Source of the DNA: Phytohabitans houttuyneae
Lineage (GTDB): Bacteria; Actinomycetota; Actinomycetes; Mycobacteriales; Micromonosporaceae
Direction of reading: 5' to 3'
NCBI RefSeq assembly: GCF_011764425.1
Contig: NZ_BLPF01000001.1
Coordinates: forward strand, 4,455,001-4,519,000
DNA: 64,000 nt
In this document: piece after piece, positions 36,186 through 49,261 of the stretch
Layout: each line of letters begins with the position of its first letter
Numbering within the stretch: position 1 is the first letter of the stretch
Translations under genes and position numbers: made by a program
The notes under the pieces: model-generated
Told to the model about the DNA's origin: nothing
The model's input: the letters and a program-made list of their open reading frames with translations, nothing else
Databases searched by the model: none

Positions 36186-37616
36186 GTGAGTGGAACCCTC
36201 CGGCTCGGCACCGGTCCCGGACGTGGCGCGCTGCTGGCGGCCACGCTGGCCTCCGGGATGGCGTTCCTGGACGGGACGATCGTCAACGTCGCGCTGCCGC
36301 ACCTCGGTGCCGAGCTCGACGCCTCGCTGGCCGGTCTCCAGTGGACGGTCAACGGGTACATGCTCACGCTCGCCGCGTTCGTTCTGCTCGGCGGCTCGCT
36401 CGGCGACAGGTACGGCCGGCGGCGGGTCTTCACGATCGGCGTGCTGTGGTTTACCACCGCCTCGGTCCTGTGTGGCCTCGCCGCCAACGTCGAGTGGCTG
36501 GTGGCGGCTCGCCTCCTGCAGGGTCTCGGTGCGGCGCTGCTGGTACCCGGCTCGCTCGCGCTGCTCCAAGCCAGCTTCCACCCGGACGAGCGGGGCAAGG
36601 CCATCGGCGCGTGGACCGGCCTGTCCGGTGTGGCCACCGCGGCCGGCCCGTTCGTCGGCGGGTGGCTCATCGACGCGCTCTCCTGGCGCGCCATCTTCTT
36701 CCTCAACGTGCCGCTCGCGCTGGTCGCGGTCTTCGCCGCCGTCCGCTGGGTGCCGGAGAGCCGCGCCCCGCGCGCGGAGCGGTTCGACGTGGCGGGCGCG
36801 CTGCTCGCGGCGGCAGGGCTGGCCGGGATCACGTACGCCCTGATCGAGGGTGCCGAGCGCGGCTTCAGCTCCTGGTCGGTGCTGCTCTCGGTGGCGGTCG
36901 GCGCCGTGGCAACGCTGGCCTTCGTCCTTGTGGAGCGGCACCGCGGGGCGACGGCCATGCTGCCGCCGTCGCTCTTCGCGTCGCGCCTGTTCAGCGCGCT
37001 GAACGTCTACACCGTGGCGGTCTACGCGGCGCTCAGCGGACTGTCGTTCTTCCTCGTCGTCTACCTGCAGAACGTCGCCGGCTTCTCGGCCCTCGGCGCG
37101 GGCGCCTCGATCCTGCCGGCCACGCTGCTGATGCTCGCCGGATCGTCGTGGTCGGGCGCGCTGGCGACCCGGCTGGGCCCGCGCCCGCAGCTGACGGCCG
37201 GCCCGCTGATCGCCGCGGCAGGACTCCTGCTGCTGCGCCAGATCGGGCCGGACGCCAACTTCTGGACCGACGTGCTGCCGGGCACCGTCGTCTTCGGGGT
37301 CGGGCTGACGCTGCTTGTCGCGCCGCTGACCACCGCGGTACTGGGTGCTGTCGACGATGAGCACGCCGGAGTGGCGAGCGGGGTCAACAATGCCGCCGCT
37401 CGCGCGGGCGGGTTGCTCGCCGTCGCGGCCCTTCCGCTCCTCGTGGGGCTTTCGGGCACGGCGTACGAGAATCCCGACGAACTGACCGCCGGCTTCCGGG
37501 GCGCAATGTTGTGGTGCGCCGGGCTGCTGGCGGCCGGGGCGGTGCTCGGCCTGGTGTTGGTGCACCGCCCTTCGCAGGCCCAGGCTCCCGGATCGCGGGA
37601 GCCCGAGCCGTCGTAG
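36186..37616 (+). CDS. MFS drug exporter, EmrB/QacA (DHA2) type
   Basis: A 476-residue transporter with fourteen predicted helices. Motif A is GSLGDRYGRRRVF, and motif C, typical of proton antiporters, is GVATAAGPFVGGWLID. The start is GTG at 36186. It is likely an efflux pump for hydrophobic compounds; the substrate is not readable. It stands alone, divergent from the nuclease and convergent with leuA. Confidence 0.92.
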   Translation: MSGTLRLGTGPGRGALLAATLASGMAFLDGTIVNVALPHLGAELDASLAGLQWTVNGYMLTLAAFVLLGGSLGDRYGRRRVFTIGVLWFTTASVLCGLAANVEWLVAARLLQGLGAALLVPGSLALLQASFHPDERGKAIGAWTGLSGVATAAGPFVGGWLIDALSWRAIFFLNVPLALVAVFAAVRWVPESRAPRAERFDVAGALLAAAGLAGITYALIEGAERGFSSWSVLLSVAVGAVATLAFVLVERHRGATAMLPPSLFASRLFSALNVYTVAVYAALSGLSFFLVVYLQNVAGFSALGAGASILPATLLMLAGSSWSGALATRLGPRPQLTAGPLIAAAGLLLLRQIGPDANFWTDVLPGTVVFGVGLTLLVAPLTTAVLGAVDDEHAGVASGVNNAAARAGGLLAVAALPLLVGLSGTAYENPDELTAGFRGAMLWCAGLLAAGAVLGLVLVHRPSQAQAPGSREPEPS

Positions 37617-37622
37617 TCAGGG

Positions 37623-39386
<1,764 letters not shown>

Positions 39387-39433
39387 TCATGGGCGGATGG
39401 GTCCGGGCAACAAGCCGGCGCACACGCCAAACT

Positions 39434-39470
39434 CCGCGACGAGGTGCCGGCCTAGAGGGCCTCGTCGCGG
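39434..39470 (-). promoter_or_regulatory. leuA attenuator hairpin
   Basis: CCGCGACGAGG (39434-39444) and CCTCGTCGCGG (39460-39470) form a perfect 11-bp stem. On the transcript one arm lies inside the leader peptide's RRRDEA codons and the other after its stop, so ribosome stalling at the Leu codons would alter this pairing. Comparable leucine leaders with a pseudoknot have been described upstream of leuA in actinobacteria. Confidence 0.7.
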
Positions 39471-39496
39471 CGGCGAAGAAGGAGCGCCTGCCACAT
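39452..39496 (-). CDS. leuL: Leucine-rich leader peptide of leuA
   Basis: Fourteen codons: MWQALLLRRRDEAL then TAG. Three consecutive Leu codons (CTC CTT CTT) plus a fourth at the end are unusually Leu-rich, and CTT is rare in this GC-rich genome, fitting a tRNA-Leu sensor. It begins about ten bases after the -10 element, 87 bases upstream of the leuA ATG. Translation of this peptide would gate leuA expression. Confidence 0.75.
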   Translation of the reverse strand: MWQALLLRRRDEAL

Positions 39497-39506
39497 GACA
39501 AACGAC

Positions 39507-39536
39507 ACTCTAGGTGATCGGCGCCTGGTTTACCAA
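39507..39536 (-). promoter_or_regulatory. leuA promoter
   Basis: On the minus strand TTGGTA (39531-39536) and TAGAGT (39507-39512) are separated by 18 bases, a good match to a vegetative sigma promoter. Transcription would start near 39500, just ahead of the leader peptide. It overlaps the 3' end of the nitroreductase gene. Confidence 0.6.
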
Positions 39537-40058
39537 CAGCTCGGCCACCGGGAGGCGCGTACGCAGCGCCGTCTCCCAGACCCGCAGGTCCGGCGGGAGC
39601 ATGGCCGGGTCGCCCAGCCGGCCGACCGCGATCACGACCGATGGGCGCAGGTCGTCGGGCATTTCGAGGTCGGAGCGGAGGCCGTCGACATCGAAGTCCG
39701 CGATCTGGTGGACGTGCAGCCGGAGCGCTGTCGCCTGGACCGTGAGATGCGCCACGGCCTGACCCAGGTCGTACGCCGCGTAGGGCAGCGTCGCCTGATC
39801 CAGGTGAGCGGCGACGAACAGCGCCGAAGCGTTGCCCGCCCAGTGCTGGCGGCCGGCCGCGAGGTTTTCCAAGATCCGCTTGTAGATCTCTTCGTCACGC
39901 CGGCCGACGGCGAACCGCCACGGCTGGCTGTTCGCGAAGGATGGCGCCCACCGGGCGGCCTCAATCAGCGAGCTGACATCGTCGTCGGACAGCACGGCGA
40001 CCGGGTCGAAGGCAAGCGGGCTCCACCGGGTCGCGAGCAAGGGGTGTAGCTCGGACAT
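39510..40058 (-). CDS. Nitroreductase-family flavoprotein
   Basis: A 182-residue FMN-dependent oxidoreductase of the nitroreductase fold: N-terminal RWSPLAFDP, FMN-binding ARWAPSFANSQPWRFAVGRR, then DLGQAVAHLTVQATALRLHV and a C-terminal VVIAVGRLGDPA. The residues following the first motif and the length fit single-domain nitroreductases. Physiological substrate unknown. It lies upstream of leuA on the same strand, and its 3' end contains the leuA promoter. Confidence 0.88.
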   Translation of the reverse strand: MSELHPLLATRWSPLAFDPVAVLSDDDVSSLIEAARWAPSFANSQPWRFAVGRRDEEIYKRILENLAAGRQHWAGNASALFVAAHLDQATLPYAAYDLGQAVAHLTVQATALRLHVHQIADFDVDGLRSDLEMPDDLRPSVVIAVGRLGDPAMLPPDLRVWETALRTRLPVAELLVNQAPIT

Positions 40059-40134
40059 GGCGCCGAGTGTGCCGTATCGGACGGTCCGTCACCACTCGGG
40101 GGTCACCCGGCGTGTCCGGTGATCCACTCAGAGT

Positions 40135-40914
40135 TCACGCGGACGGGGTCGCCGAGGGGGTCGCAGTGGGCGTCGGCGGGGCGGCCATACCCAGCGGTTC
40201 CTGGGCCACCACCGGGCCGGGCAGCGTGATAGCGGGCGGAGCGCCGGAAGGTGCGCCGGCGAGCAGGAGCGTGCCGAAGCTCACCGTCGCGCCGGTGAGC
40301 GTGCCATCCGGCGCATAGCAGTAGATACCGGCATCCAGTGGGGCATCGACCGATGCGGTGGTGGTGTCGACGGAGAAGCACGCGCCGCTCGCGCCGGGCA
40401 GTGGCTGGGCGGTCGAGACGGACAGCGGCGCGGTGCGGTCCGTGAGGACCTCCCGCCAGTCGGTGAACGGGTGCTGCACCCGCGGGTCGATGCCCCGGTC
40501 GAGCGCGCCGTCCGGGTCGGCCACCCGGACGCAGGCCGGCTGTACCGGCCGCTCGGCCGAGGGGAGGGCGCATTGGAACAGGCCGTCGGCGTTCTGCGCC
40601 ATCGAGACGTCGGCGGTACCGCCGAGCGCGCCGAGCGGCACGTCGACCCGCCAGCTGCCGTCGGTCGCCGTGGTCAGCACCACCGTGCGGTCGGTGCGAC
40701 CCGGCGCGGACCAGGTGTAGAGCGCGGTGACCTTGCGGTCCTGCGCGGCCGCCGCGAGACCGGCCAGCTGCACGCGAGCGTCCGGCGCACCGGTGGGCGC
40801 GGCGCTGGTCGGCGTCTCCGCCTCTGGCGCCGGCTCGTCCGAGCCGCACGCGGTCAGGGCGACGAGCCCGAGGAGCGCCGCGAGACCGGCGATTCCGCGC
40901 GTATACACATTCAC
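40135..40914 (-). CDS. Secreted lipoprotein, function unknown
   Basis: A protein of about 259 residues with a lipoprotein signal (TRGIAGLAALLGLVALTAC) and a Ser/Ala/Pro-rich linker (PEAETPTSAAPTGAP). The mature part has an IgG-like beta pattern (VTALYTWSAPGRTDRTVVLT; GSWRVDVPLGALGGTADVSM) and a Pro/Ala/Thr-rich tail. I chose the GTG at 40912-40914 with AGGACAAGAG upstream; a second GTG six bases later is also possible. No family was recognised. Confidence 0.75.
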   Translation of the reverse strand: MNVYTRGIAGLAALLGLVALTACGSDEPAPEAETPTSAAPTGAPDARVQLAGLAAAAQDRKVTALYTWSAPGRTDRTVVLTTATDGSWRVDVPLGALGGTADVSMAQNADGLFQCALPSAERPVQPACVRVADPDGALDRGIDPRVQHPFTDWREVLTDRTAPLSVSTAQPLPGASGACFSVDTTTASVDAPLDAGIYCYAPDGTLTGATVSFGTLLLAGAPSGAPPAITLPGPVVAQEPLGMAAPPTPTATPSATPSA

Positions 40915-41053
40915 ATTCTCTTGTCCTGGACCGGGTGAAGCGGATGACACGCCGGGCGCCGGCGCGCCCTCCCACGCCTGTGCTCGGCCGGATGCTGGGA
41001 TCGCGTGTTCGGGTCGTCACAGGGCGCCGGTAACCTGGTGTCGTCTTACGTGG

Positions 41054-41078
41054 CGCCGCCGGCCTCGGACCGGCGGCG
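41054..41078 (+). promoter_or_regulatory. GC-rich hairpin in the ask leader
   Basis: CGCCGCCGG (41054-41062) pairs with CCGGCGGCG (41070-41078) around a 7-base loop, 42 bases before the ask start codon. A TAACCT hexamer at 41031-41036 could be the -10. The hairpin is either a leader structure of ask or a terminator of upstream transcription. Confidence 0.4.
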
Positions 41079-41120
41079 TTGGCACGTTGAGCTGGCGATG
41101 TGGAAAGGAGCGAGACTGCC

Positions 41121-42386
<1,266 letters not shown>

Positions 42387-42388
42387 GC

Positions 42389-43447
42389 ATGCCGATGCCC
42401 ACGCTCGCCGTCGTCGGCGCCACCGGTGCTGTCGGTACCGTCATGTGTGATCTGCTCTCCTCCCGCCGCAACGTGTGGGGCGAGATCCGCGTCGTCGCCT
42501 CGGCCCGTTCGGCCGGCCGCAAGGTGCAGTGCCGCGGCGAGGAGCTGACCGTCCAGGCCCTCGCGCCCGAGGTGTTCGACGGTGTCGACGTGGCGATGTT
42601 CGACGTGCCCGACGAGATCTCCGCGGAGTGGGCGCCTATCGCGGTGTCGCGGGGCGCTGTCGCGGTGGACAACTCCGGCGCCTTCCGGATGGACAGGGAC
42701 GTGCCGCTGGTCGTCCCCGAGATCAACCCGGAGCAGCTGCGCAACAGGCCGAAGGGCATCATCGCCAACGCCAACTGCACCACGCTCGCGATGATCGTGG
42801 CCGTCGCGCCCCTCCACCGTGAGTACGGGCTGCGCGAGCTCGTCCTCGCCTCGTACCAGGCGGTTTCCGGAGCCGGCCAGGTCGGCGTGGACACGCTGCA
42901 CGACCAGCTCACGAAGATCGCCGGCGACCGGGTGCTCGGCTCCCGCCCCGGCAACGTGCGGCAGGCCGTCGGCGACGACCTCGGCCCGTTTCCCGCCCCC
43001 CTCGCGTTGAACGTCGTGCCGTGGGCCGGCTCGCTCAAGGAGGCCGGCTGGTCCTCCGAGGAGCTGAAGATCCGCAACGAGTCCCGCAAGATCCTCGGCC
43101 TGCCCGACCTCAAGGTCTCCGCCACCTGCGTCCGCGTGCCGGTGGTGACCGGGCACTCGGTGGCGGTGCACGCGGTCTTCGGCACCGAGGTCGACGCCGA
43201 AAGCGCCCGCGAGGCACTGCGCAACGCGCCCGGCGTGATCCTGGTCGACGACCCGGCGGCGGGCGAGTTTCCGATGCCGATCGACGCGGTGGGCACCGAC
43301 CCTTCGTGGGTGGGGCGGCTGCGCCGCTCGATGGACGACCCGCGCGCGCTCGACCTCTTCGTCACCGGCGACAACCTGCGCAAGGGCGCCGCGCTCAACA
43401 CCGCACAGATCGCTGAGCTGCTCGCCGCCGAGCTGGCCGGTCGCTGA
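42389..43447 (+). CDS. asd: Aspartate-semialdehyde dehydrogenase
   Basis: A 352-residue NADPH enzyme reducing aspartyl phosphate. N-terminal Rossmann loop TLAVVGATGAVGTVMC, active-site Cys in IIANANCTTLAMIVAVAPLH, and a late catalytic His in VPVVTGHSVAVHAVF. The ATG at 42389 follows GGGGAGG by five bases; an ATG two codons later is also possible. It is in an operon with ask. Confidence 0.96.
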   Translation: MPMPTLAVVGATGAVGTVMCDLLSSRRNVWGEIRVVASARSAGRKVQCRGEELTVQALAPEVFDGVDVAMFDVPDEISAEWAPIAVSRGAVAVDNSGAFRMDRDVPLVVPEINPEQLRNRPKGIIANANCTTLAMIVAVAPLHREYGLRELVLASYQAVSGAGQVGVDTLHDQLTKIAGDRVLGSRPGNVRQAVGDDLGPFPAPLALNVVPWAGSLKEAGWSSEELKIRNESRKILGLPDLKVSATCVRVPVVTGHSVAVHAVFGTEVDAESAREALRNAPGVILVDDPAAGEFPMPIDAVGTDPSWVGRLRRSMDDPRALDLFVTGDNLRKGAALNTAQIAELLAAELAGR

Positions 43448-43476
43448 TCAGCTCGCCCGGCGGGCACGCCGGACGC

Positions 43477-44109
43477 TCACGCCTGAAACGTGAACATCCG
43501 TTTGCCCAGGGGCAGCTCCGTGGTGGGCCCGCTGTAGACGTGCACGCCCGCGCCGTATCCGGCGCTGCCGTCCGCGACCCAGGCCGGCTTGAATCCGGCG
43601 GCCTCGAACCACTCGCAGATCGCCGGGACGAGGTCGGGCTCTTCGCGGTGCCGGGTCCAGATGACGGTACCGCCGGTTACGCAGAAGCCGGGCAGCATCG
43701 CGATCGTGCGGCGGATGTCGTCGTCGCTGACGTTTCCGAAGATGCCGCACGCCAGTACCAGATCGGCCGGGACGACCCCCGCGTAGTTGCCGGTGTCCGC
43801 GGCGTCGCCGGTGACGACCTCGATGCCGGCAAGCCCACCTTGCTGGGCGGACGTGCGGGCCACCTCCGCGTTGTGCGGGTCGAGCTCGACGAGGCGGCCG
43901 ACGACATCATGGCGGCGCGGGTGGTCGACGAGCGCGCCGAGCAGGTCACGACCCTGGCCGGCGCAGAGGCTCACGACGCGGATCGGGCCCGGCGGGCGGG
44001 CGTCGAGGACGGTCGCGATCTGCTGCCGGACCATCGCGAGCCGCCGGGACAGCGAGGACGCCGGGTCCTCGTACGCCTCATGCCACTGGACCCAGTCCTG
44101 CCCTGCCAT
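43477..44109 (-). CDS. Class I SAM-dependent methyltransferase-like protein
   Basis: A 210-residue protein with SAM-binding motif I (IRVVSLCAGQGRDLLGALVD), an acidic residue after strand 2 (GRLVELDPHNAEVAR), DADT-type motif (EVVTGDAADTG) and ADLVLACGIFGNV as motif IV. The variant SLCAGQGRD replaces the usual DxGxGxG. The substrate is unknown. It is convergent with asd. Confidence 0.82.
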   Translation of the reverse strand: MAGQDWVQWHEAYEDPASSLSRRLAMVRQQIATVLDARPPGPIRVVSLCAGQGRDLLGALVDHPRRHDVVGRLVELDPHNAEVARTSAQQGGLAGIEVVTGDAADTGNYAGVVPADLVLACGIFGNVSDDDIRRTIAMLPGFCVTGGTVIWTRHREEPDLVPAICEWFEAAGFKPAWVADGSAGYGAGVHVYSGPTTELPLGKRMFTFQA

Positions 44110-44335
44110 ACCACGACCCTAGGGCCTTTCCCGCGTCGGCGTCGGAGGGCGCCCCGCGTGGCGGGCCATTCGTCGAGATTTCACCCAATATTTGGACTTG
44201 ATCAGCGTCAATAGCGGTATTCGCCGCGCCGCGGCCGGTTGCGATATTGGGCTATCGTTTGCGGCGATGTTTCCGCTGTTGCCGGGTGGTGACATCGGTC
44301 GATCATGATCGCGGCCCAGTGGAGAGGAGCAGTGG

Positions 44336-46282
44336 GTGCCTTCCGACCCGCCGCCTCCGCTGAAGCGAGCCCTCTATTTGCTCGCCGGGGTCCTGGCGAC
44401 CGTCGCGGTCACGATTTCCACGGGAACGCCGTCCAACCCGTTCCGATGGGTTGCCCTGATCATCGGCGCGCTGATTCTGGTCCTTTCCACGACCGGCTTT
44501 GTCAGTGCCGGTAAGCCGCGTTCCAAAGACCGGCAGCGGCCCCGCCTGCGGATCCGGCGGACGGTCGTGCTGGCCGGGCTCGCCGTGCTGATCACCGGGA
44601 CGCTCGTGTGGGCGGTAGGCCCACGCGCGGCCGGCTGGGCCGAGGCGGCCGGCGTCTGGTGGTCCGGCTGCGACCACCCCACGATGGTGCGCGTGCTCGC
44701 GACGCCGGAAGGTGTGGAGTCGACCCGCTACCTCGTGGAGGAGTACCAGCGGCACACGGCCGGCGATCACCACGGCTGCCCGACCGCGCGGATGTACGTC
44801 TACTCCGAGCCGCCCGACGAGGCGCGCGAGCGGCTCCTCAGCGGCTGGCCCAATGTGGACGGTGGGGCGTACCCGCGTCCCGACCTGTGGCTGCCGGACT
44901 CCACCCTGCACGTGAGCGAGGCTCTCGCCGGTTCCACCGACAGCCTCGTCGGGGTGACCACGACGGTGGTGGCCTCCTCCCCGATCGTCCTTGCCGTGCC
45001 CGCCGGCGAGGCGGCGCGCGAGGTCGACGGCGCGCGCCACGGCCGGACCTGGTCTGAGCTGCTCGCGATGGCGGGCGAGCACGGGTGGGGCATCGCCCGC
45101 CCCGACCCGGTCGCCTCGACCGTGGGCCGGCTCGCCACCGTCGCCCTCTTCACCGGCGAGAGCCGCCCCGACAAGCTCGCGCCACTCTCCCGCGCGCGGG
45201 CCGTCGAGCAGCAGCTCACCCGAGGGCTCGACGAAGGTCACTACACGCTCGGCACCGAGTCGAGCCTGCTGTGCCAGCACCGCCGGGAGGGCGCGTCACC
45301 GACCGCGGTGATCGTCGCCGAGCAGGCGATGGTGCGGTTCAACCAGGGCGCCGCGCTCGGCGGGCGGTGCACCTCCGCCGGCGGCGCTCTGCCCGAGGAG
45401 CAGATCCTGACCGCGTTCTACCCGGCCGACACGTTCACGCTGGACCATCCGGTGGTGGCGATCCGGTGGGCAGACACGTCGACCGCGCAGCGGGAGGCGA
45501 CGGACGCGTTCACGGCCTGGCTGCGGTCGCCCCAGGGACGCGCGGTGCTCCTGACCGCCGGTCTCCGTCCACAGCGGACGACGATCAGCGATCCGGTGAG
45601 CACACGCTTCGGCGCGGTATCCGGTCTTGGCTCGACCCTCAAGGCGCGCGCCCTGCCGGCCCGGCAGACCGTCGAAGCCGTGCTGGCGGCCCAGCGCCAG
45701 GCGGCCCGCCACAGCCGCGTCTTGCTGGTGCTCGACGCCTCCGGTTCGATGGGACTCGCGGTGCCCGGCGCGGGCGCGACCCGCTTCGCCGTGGCGGCCG
45801 CGGGCGCGCAGACCGCACTGTCCTATTTGGGGGAACGTGACGAGTTCGGCCTCTGGGTCTACCCCGGCTCGCCGGGTGCTGTGCGTCCCCTCGTGCCGAT
45901 CGGCCCGGCCGGCCCAGCCGCCCGCCGCGCCGCCGCCCGAGCGCTCGGCACCGTACGCCCTGCCGGCCCCACGCCGCTCGACCAGGCGGTCAAGCAGGCC
46001 GTGCGGGCGGTCGGCACGAGCGACGACACCCGCGGCGCCGCGGTGGTGATCCTCACCGACGGCCAGGACCAGGATCCATCCCTCACCGAGGGCGCGCTGC
46101 GGGATGAGGCACGCGATCGGCGGGTACGTGTCTTCGTCGTCGCGGTCGGCGCTGCGAGCTGCTCCCGCCAGGGGCTGGCCGACCTCGCCGACGGCACGGG
46201 CGGGGCCTGCTTCGACGCCGAGCCAAAGGGGACGGACACGGTGCTGGAAGACCTCTTCAGATCGCTGTGGGGAGGGCCCTGA
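44336..46282 (+). CDS. Membrane protein with solute-binding-like and von Willebrand A domains
   Basis: A 648-residue protein. Three membrane helices (about residues 10-25, 36-52 and 70-88) precede an extracytoplasmic domain resembling a periplasmic binding protein (VRVLATPEGVESTRYLVEEY; LGGRCTSAGGALPEEQILTA). The last 190 residues are a VWA domain with an intact MIDAS motif (VLLVLDASGSMG ... TPLDQAV ... VVILTDGQDQD). The start is GTG at 44336 with GAGAGGAG upstream. One base separates it from the next gene, a second solute-binding protein. Such fusions are known in actinobacteria but their role is unclear. Confidence 0.82.
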   Translation: MPSDPPPPLKRALYLLAGVLATVAVTISTGTPSNPFRWVALIIGALILVLSTTGFVSAGKPRSKDRQRPRLRIRRTVVLAGLAVLITGTLVWAVGPRAAGWAEAAGVWWSGCDHPTMVRVLATPEGVESTRYLVEEYQRHTAGDHHGCPTARMYVYSEPPDEARERLLSGWPNVDGGAYPRPDLWLPDSTLHVSEALAGSTDSLVGVTTTVVASSPIVLAVPAGEAAREVDGARHGRTWSELLAMAGEHGWGIARPDPVASTVGRLATVALFTGESRPDKLAPLSRARAVEQQLTRGLDEGHYTLGTESSLLCQHRREGASPTAVIVAEQAMVRFNQGAALGGRCTSAGGALPEEQILTAFYPADTFTLDHPVVAIRWADTSTAQREATDAFTAWLRSPQGRAVLLTAGLRPQRTTISDPVSTRFGAVSGLGSTLKARALPARQTVEAVLAAQRQAARHSRVLLVLDASGSMGLAVPGAGATRFAVAAAGAQTALSYLGERDEFGLWVYPGSPGAVRPLVPIGPAGPAARRAAARALGTVRPAGPTPLDQAVKQAVRAVGTSDDTRGAAVVILTDGQDQDPSLTEGALRDEARDRRVRVFVVAVGAASCSRQGLADLADGTGGACFDAEPKGTDTVLEDLFRSLWGGP

Positions 46283-46283
46283 G

Positions 46284-47597
46284 ATGTCGCGCATCCGGCA
46301 GGTGTTGGGGCGGATAAAGGACGCCTGGGGCTGGTCGGGCTTTGCCGCGGGGCTGGCCGGCGGGGCTGTCCTCGCGCTGGTCGGTGCCAACTACCTGCTC
46401 GACCGTCCGGGCCGTGACGCGCTCGAGGATGGCACGATCGTCATCCTCAGCAGCTTTGACGAGAGCATCGGTGAGCAGCAGCTGGCACTGGTGGAGCAGT
46501 GGAACGCGATAAACCCCGAGCACAAGGCGGAGTTTCGCGCACTGCGGGGAGTCGCCGACGACCATTACAGCGAGATGGTCGGCCAGGCCGAGGCCAGCAA
46601 GAGTGACGTGGACATATTCAGCCTCGACGTTCCATGGGTGGCCGAATTCGCCGATCGCGGATTCCTGCGCGAGATGCCGGTAACGGATGAGGATCTCGAC
46701 GGCTTTCTCGCCCAGCCACTGGAAACGTGTCGCTGGGGCGGAAAACTGTGGGCGCTGCCCTTCTACACGAATGCCGGCCTGCTCTACTACCGCTCCGACC
46801 TCATCACGGATCTCCAACCGCCCACGGGTTGGCAGCAGCTCACGAACGACATCACCGAGGCGTTCAACAGCATTCCGGAAGGCAAGCGGCCGGCCGCCGG
46901 GTACGCGGGCCAGTTCGCCGACTACGAGGGCCTCACCGTCAACGCGCTCGAAGCCATCTGGGCGGCCGGCGGCGACGTCGTTGACCGCGAGGGAAACGTG
47001 GTCGTCGACTCACCCGAGGCCCGCGAGGGCCTGCGCCGCCTCGCCGTCGGCCTCGCGCACACAAACCCGCAGGTCATCGACCGTGACGCGCGGACGTACC
47101 ACGAGACCGAGACGACACAGACCTTCCGCGAGGGCCGCCTGCTCTTCATGCGGAACTGGCCGCTCGCCCTCCGCGACCTGGACACCTCCACCGAGACCAA
47201 GACCATCTCGTACAACGTGGTGCCGCTGCCCGGCCCCAGCGTTCTTGGCGGGCAAAACCTCGCCATTGCCAGCAGCACCGACCAGCCGGCGGCCGCCAAG
47301 GCACTGATCCAGTTTCTGACCAGCCCGCGCAGTCAGCAGATCCTCTTCGAACGCGGCGGCTTCGCCGCGACCCGCGAGCTCGTCTACCACGACGGCAGCG
47401 TCAAGGAGCGGTACCCGTACGCGCAGACGCTGCTGTCCGCGCTGAGGATCGCGCGTCCGCGGCCGGTGACGCCGCACTACGCGCAGTTTACGAAGACCTT
47501 CCGGGAGGGCGTAAACCAGGCGTTGAGCAACGACGGCGAGCTCCCCGACGACTTCACGTCCCGCCTGGACGCCGCCCTCGACGGCCGCACGCCCTAG
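46284..47597 (+). CDS. Membrane-anchored extracellular solute-binding protein (family 1-like)
   Basis: A 437-residue protein with a single N-terminal membrane anchor (GFAAGLAGGAVLALVGANYL) and no lipobox, then a sugar-type solute-binding fold (TIVILSSFDESIGEQQLALV; DVDIFSLDVPWVAEFADRGF; LWALPFYTNAGLLYYRSDLI; GRLLFMRNWPLALRD). No permease or ATPase gene is nearby, so import is not indicated. The one-base gap to the VWA gene implies co-translation and a joint role, perhaps as a sensor or scaffold. Confidence 0.85.
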   Translation: MSRIRQVLGRIKDAWGWSGFAAGLAGGAVLALVGANYLLDRPGRDALEDGTIVILSSFDESIGEQQLALVEQWNAINPEHKAEFRALRGVADDHYSEMVGQAEASKSDVDIFSLDVPWVAEFADRGFLREMPVTDEDLDGFLAQPLETCRWGGKLWALPFYTNAGLLYYRSDLITDLQPPTGWQQLTNDITEAFNSIPEGKRPAAGYAGQFADYEGLTVNALEAIWAAGGDVVDREGNVVVDSPEAREGLRRLAVGLAHTNPQVIDRDARTYHETETTQTFREGRLLFMRNWPLALRDLDTSTETKTISYNVVPLPGPSVLGGQNLAIASSTDQPAAAKALIQFLTSPRSQQILFERGGFAATRELVYHDGSVKERYPYAQTLLSALRIARPRPVTPHYAQFTKTFREGVNQALSNDGELPDDFTSRLDAALDGRTP

Positions 47598-47701
47598 GCG
47601 ATCCATCAAGTGAGAGCGGCATGGCGATCCCCGAGGCCTGATTCCCCGCGACCCCGCGGTCAGCGGGCGTCCACTTTCGACAAACGGCAGGGAGGACAAG
47701 C

Positions 47702-48688
<987 letters not shown>

Positions 48689-48720
48689 ACCCCGGGGCGG
48701 AGGGGAGGACGCCGTCGCAG

Positions 48721-48942
48721 ATGATCGGGACCTGGTACTCGACGCCGGAGTTGTCGGTCACGGCGGTGCACGACGCTCGTCGGACCTGCGCCACCCTCCT
48801 GGTCGACCTGGAGGTACACCCTCGGGTGATCATGCAGATTCTGGGGCAGGCGGAGGTCTCTGTGACCATGGAGATCTATTCGCAAGCATCGTCCAAAGCC
48901 ACCCGCGACGCGCTCAAAAGGCTGGGTGAAAGCCTGCGATGA
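48721..48942 (+). pseudogene. Remnant of a tyrosine integrase (C-terminal catalytic end only)
   Basis: A 73-residue open frame that matches only the end of a tyrosine recombinase: VHDARRTCATLLVDLEVHPR (H-x-x-R box) and VIMQILGQAEVSVTMEIYSQ (nucleophile Tyr), followed by the usual terminal helix. The N-terminal, core-binding and first catalytic Arg parts are absent, so it cannot recombine. It is probably left over from another integrated element. Confidence 0.8.
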
Positions 48943-49066
48943 GGCGATCAGGGTTACGAGGGGCGGCCGCCGTACTTCCTGACTGACCTGCGTCGGCTCA
49001 TCCGTGCCTAACATGTCAGACCCATGTGCCTTACTGTTGAGAGACCGGTAAAGACGGAGGGTAGCC

Positions 49067-49261
49067 GTGACTCGACTAACTGAAGTCTCTCGGGAGGATC
49101 TGCAGGCAAGGCGGCAGGCCATCCTTGAGCGTGTTGGGACCTCATACGAGGATCTGAAGGCCAGAGCCGAGGGCCGGTCGCTCGTTGGAGATGAGTGGTC
49201 TGCCTGGGATGAGCTTCGTGAGATCGAGTTCCTCCTCGGTGATGACGAAGCCACTGGGTGA
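49067..49261 (+). CDS. Small hypothetical protein, first of an overlapping pair
   Basis: A 64-residue acidic helical protein (MTRLTEVSREDLQARRQAIL ... EWSAWDELREIEFLLGDDEA), start GTG. Its end overlaps the next gene by 20 bases. Size, charge and overlap resemble antitoxins, but I recognise no antitoxin family. It lies just after an integrase remnant. Confidence 0.65.
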   Translation: MTRLTEVSREDLQARRQAILERVGTSYEDLKARAEGRSLVGDEWSAWDELREIEFLLGDDEATG

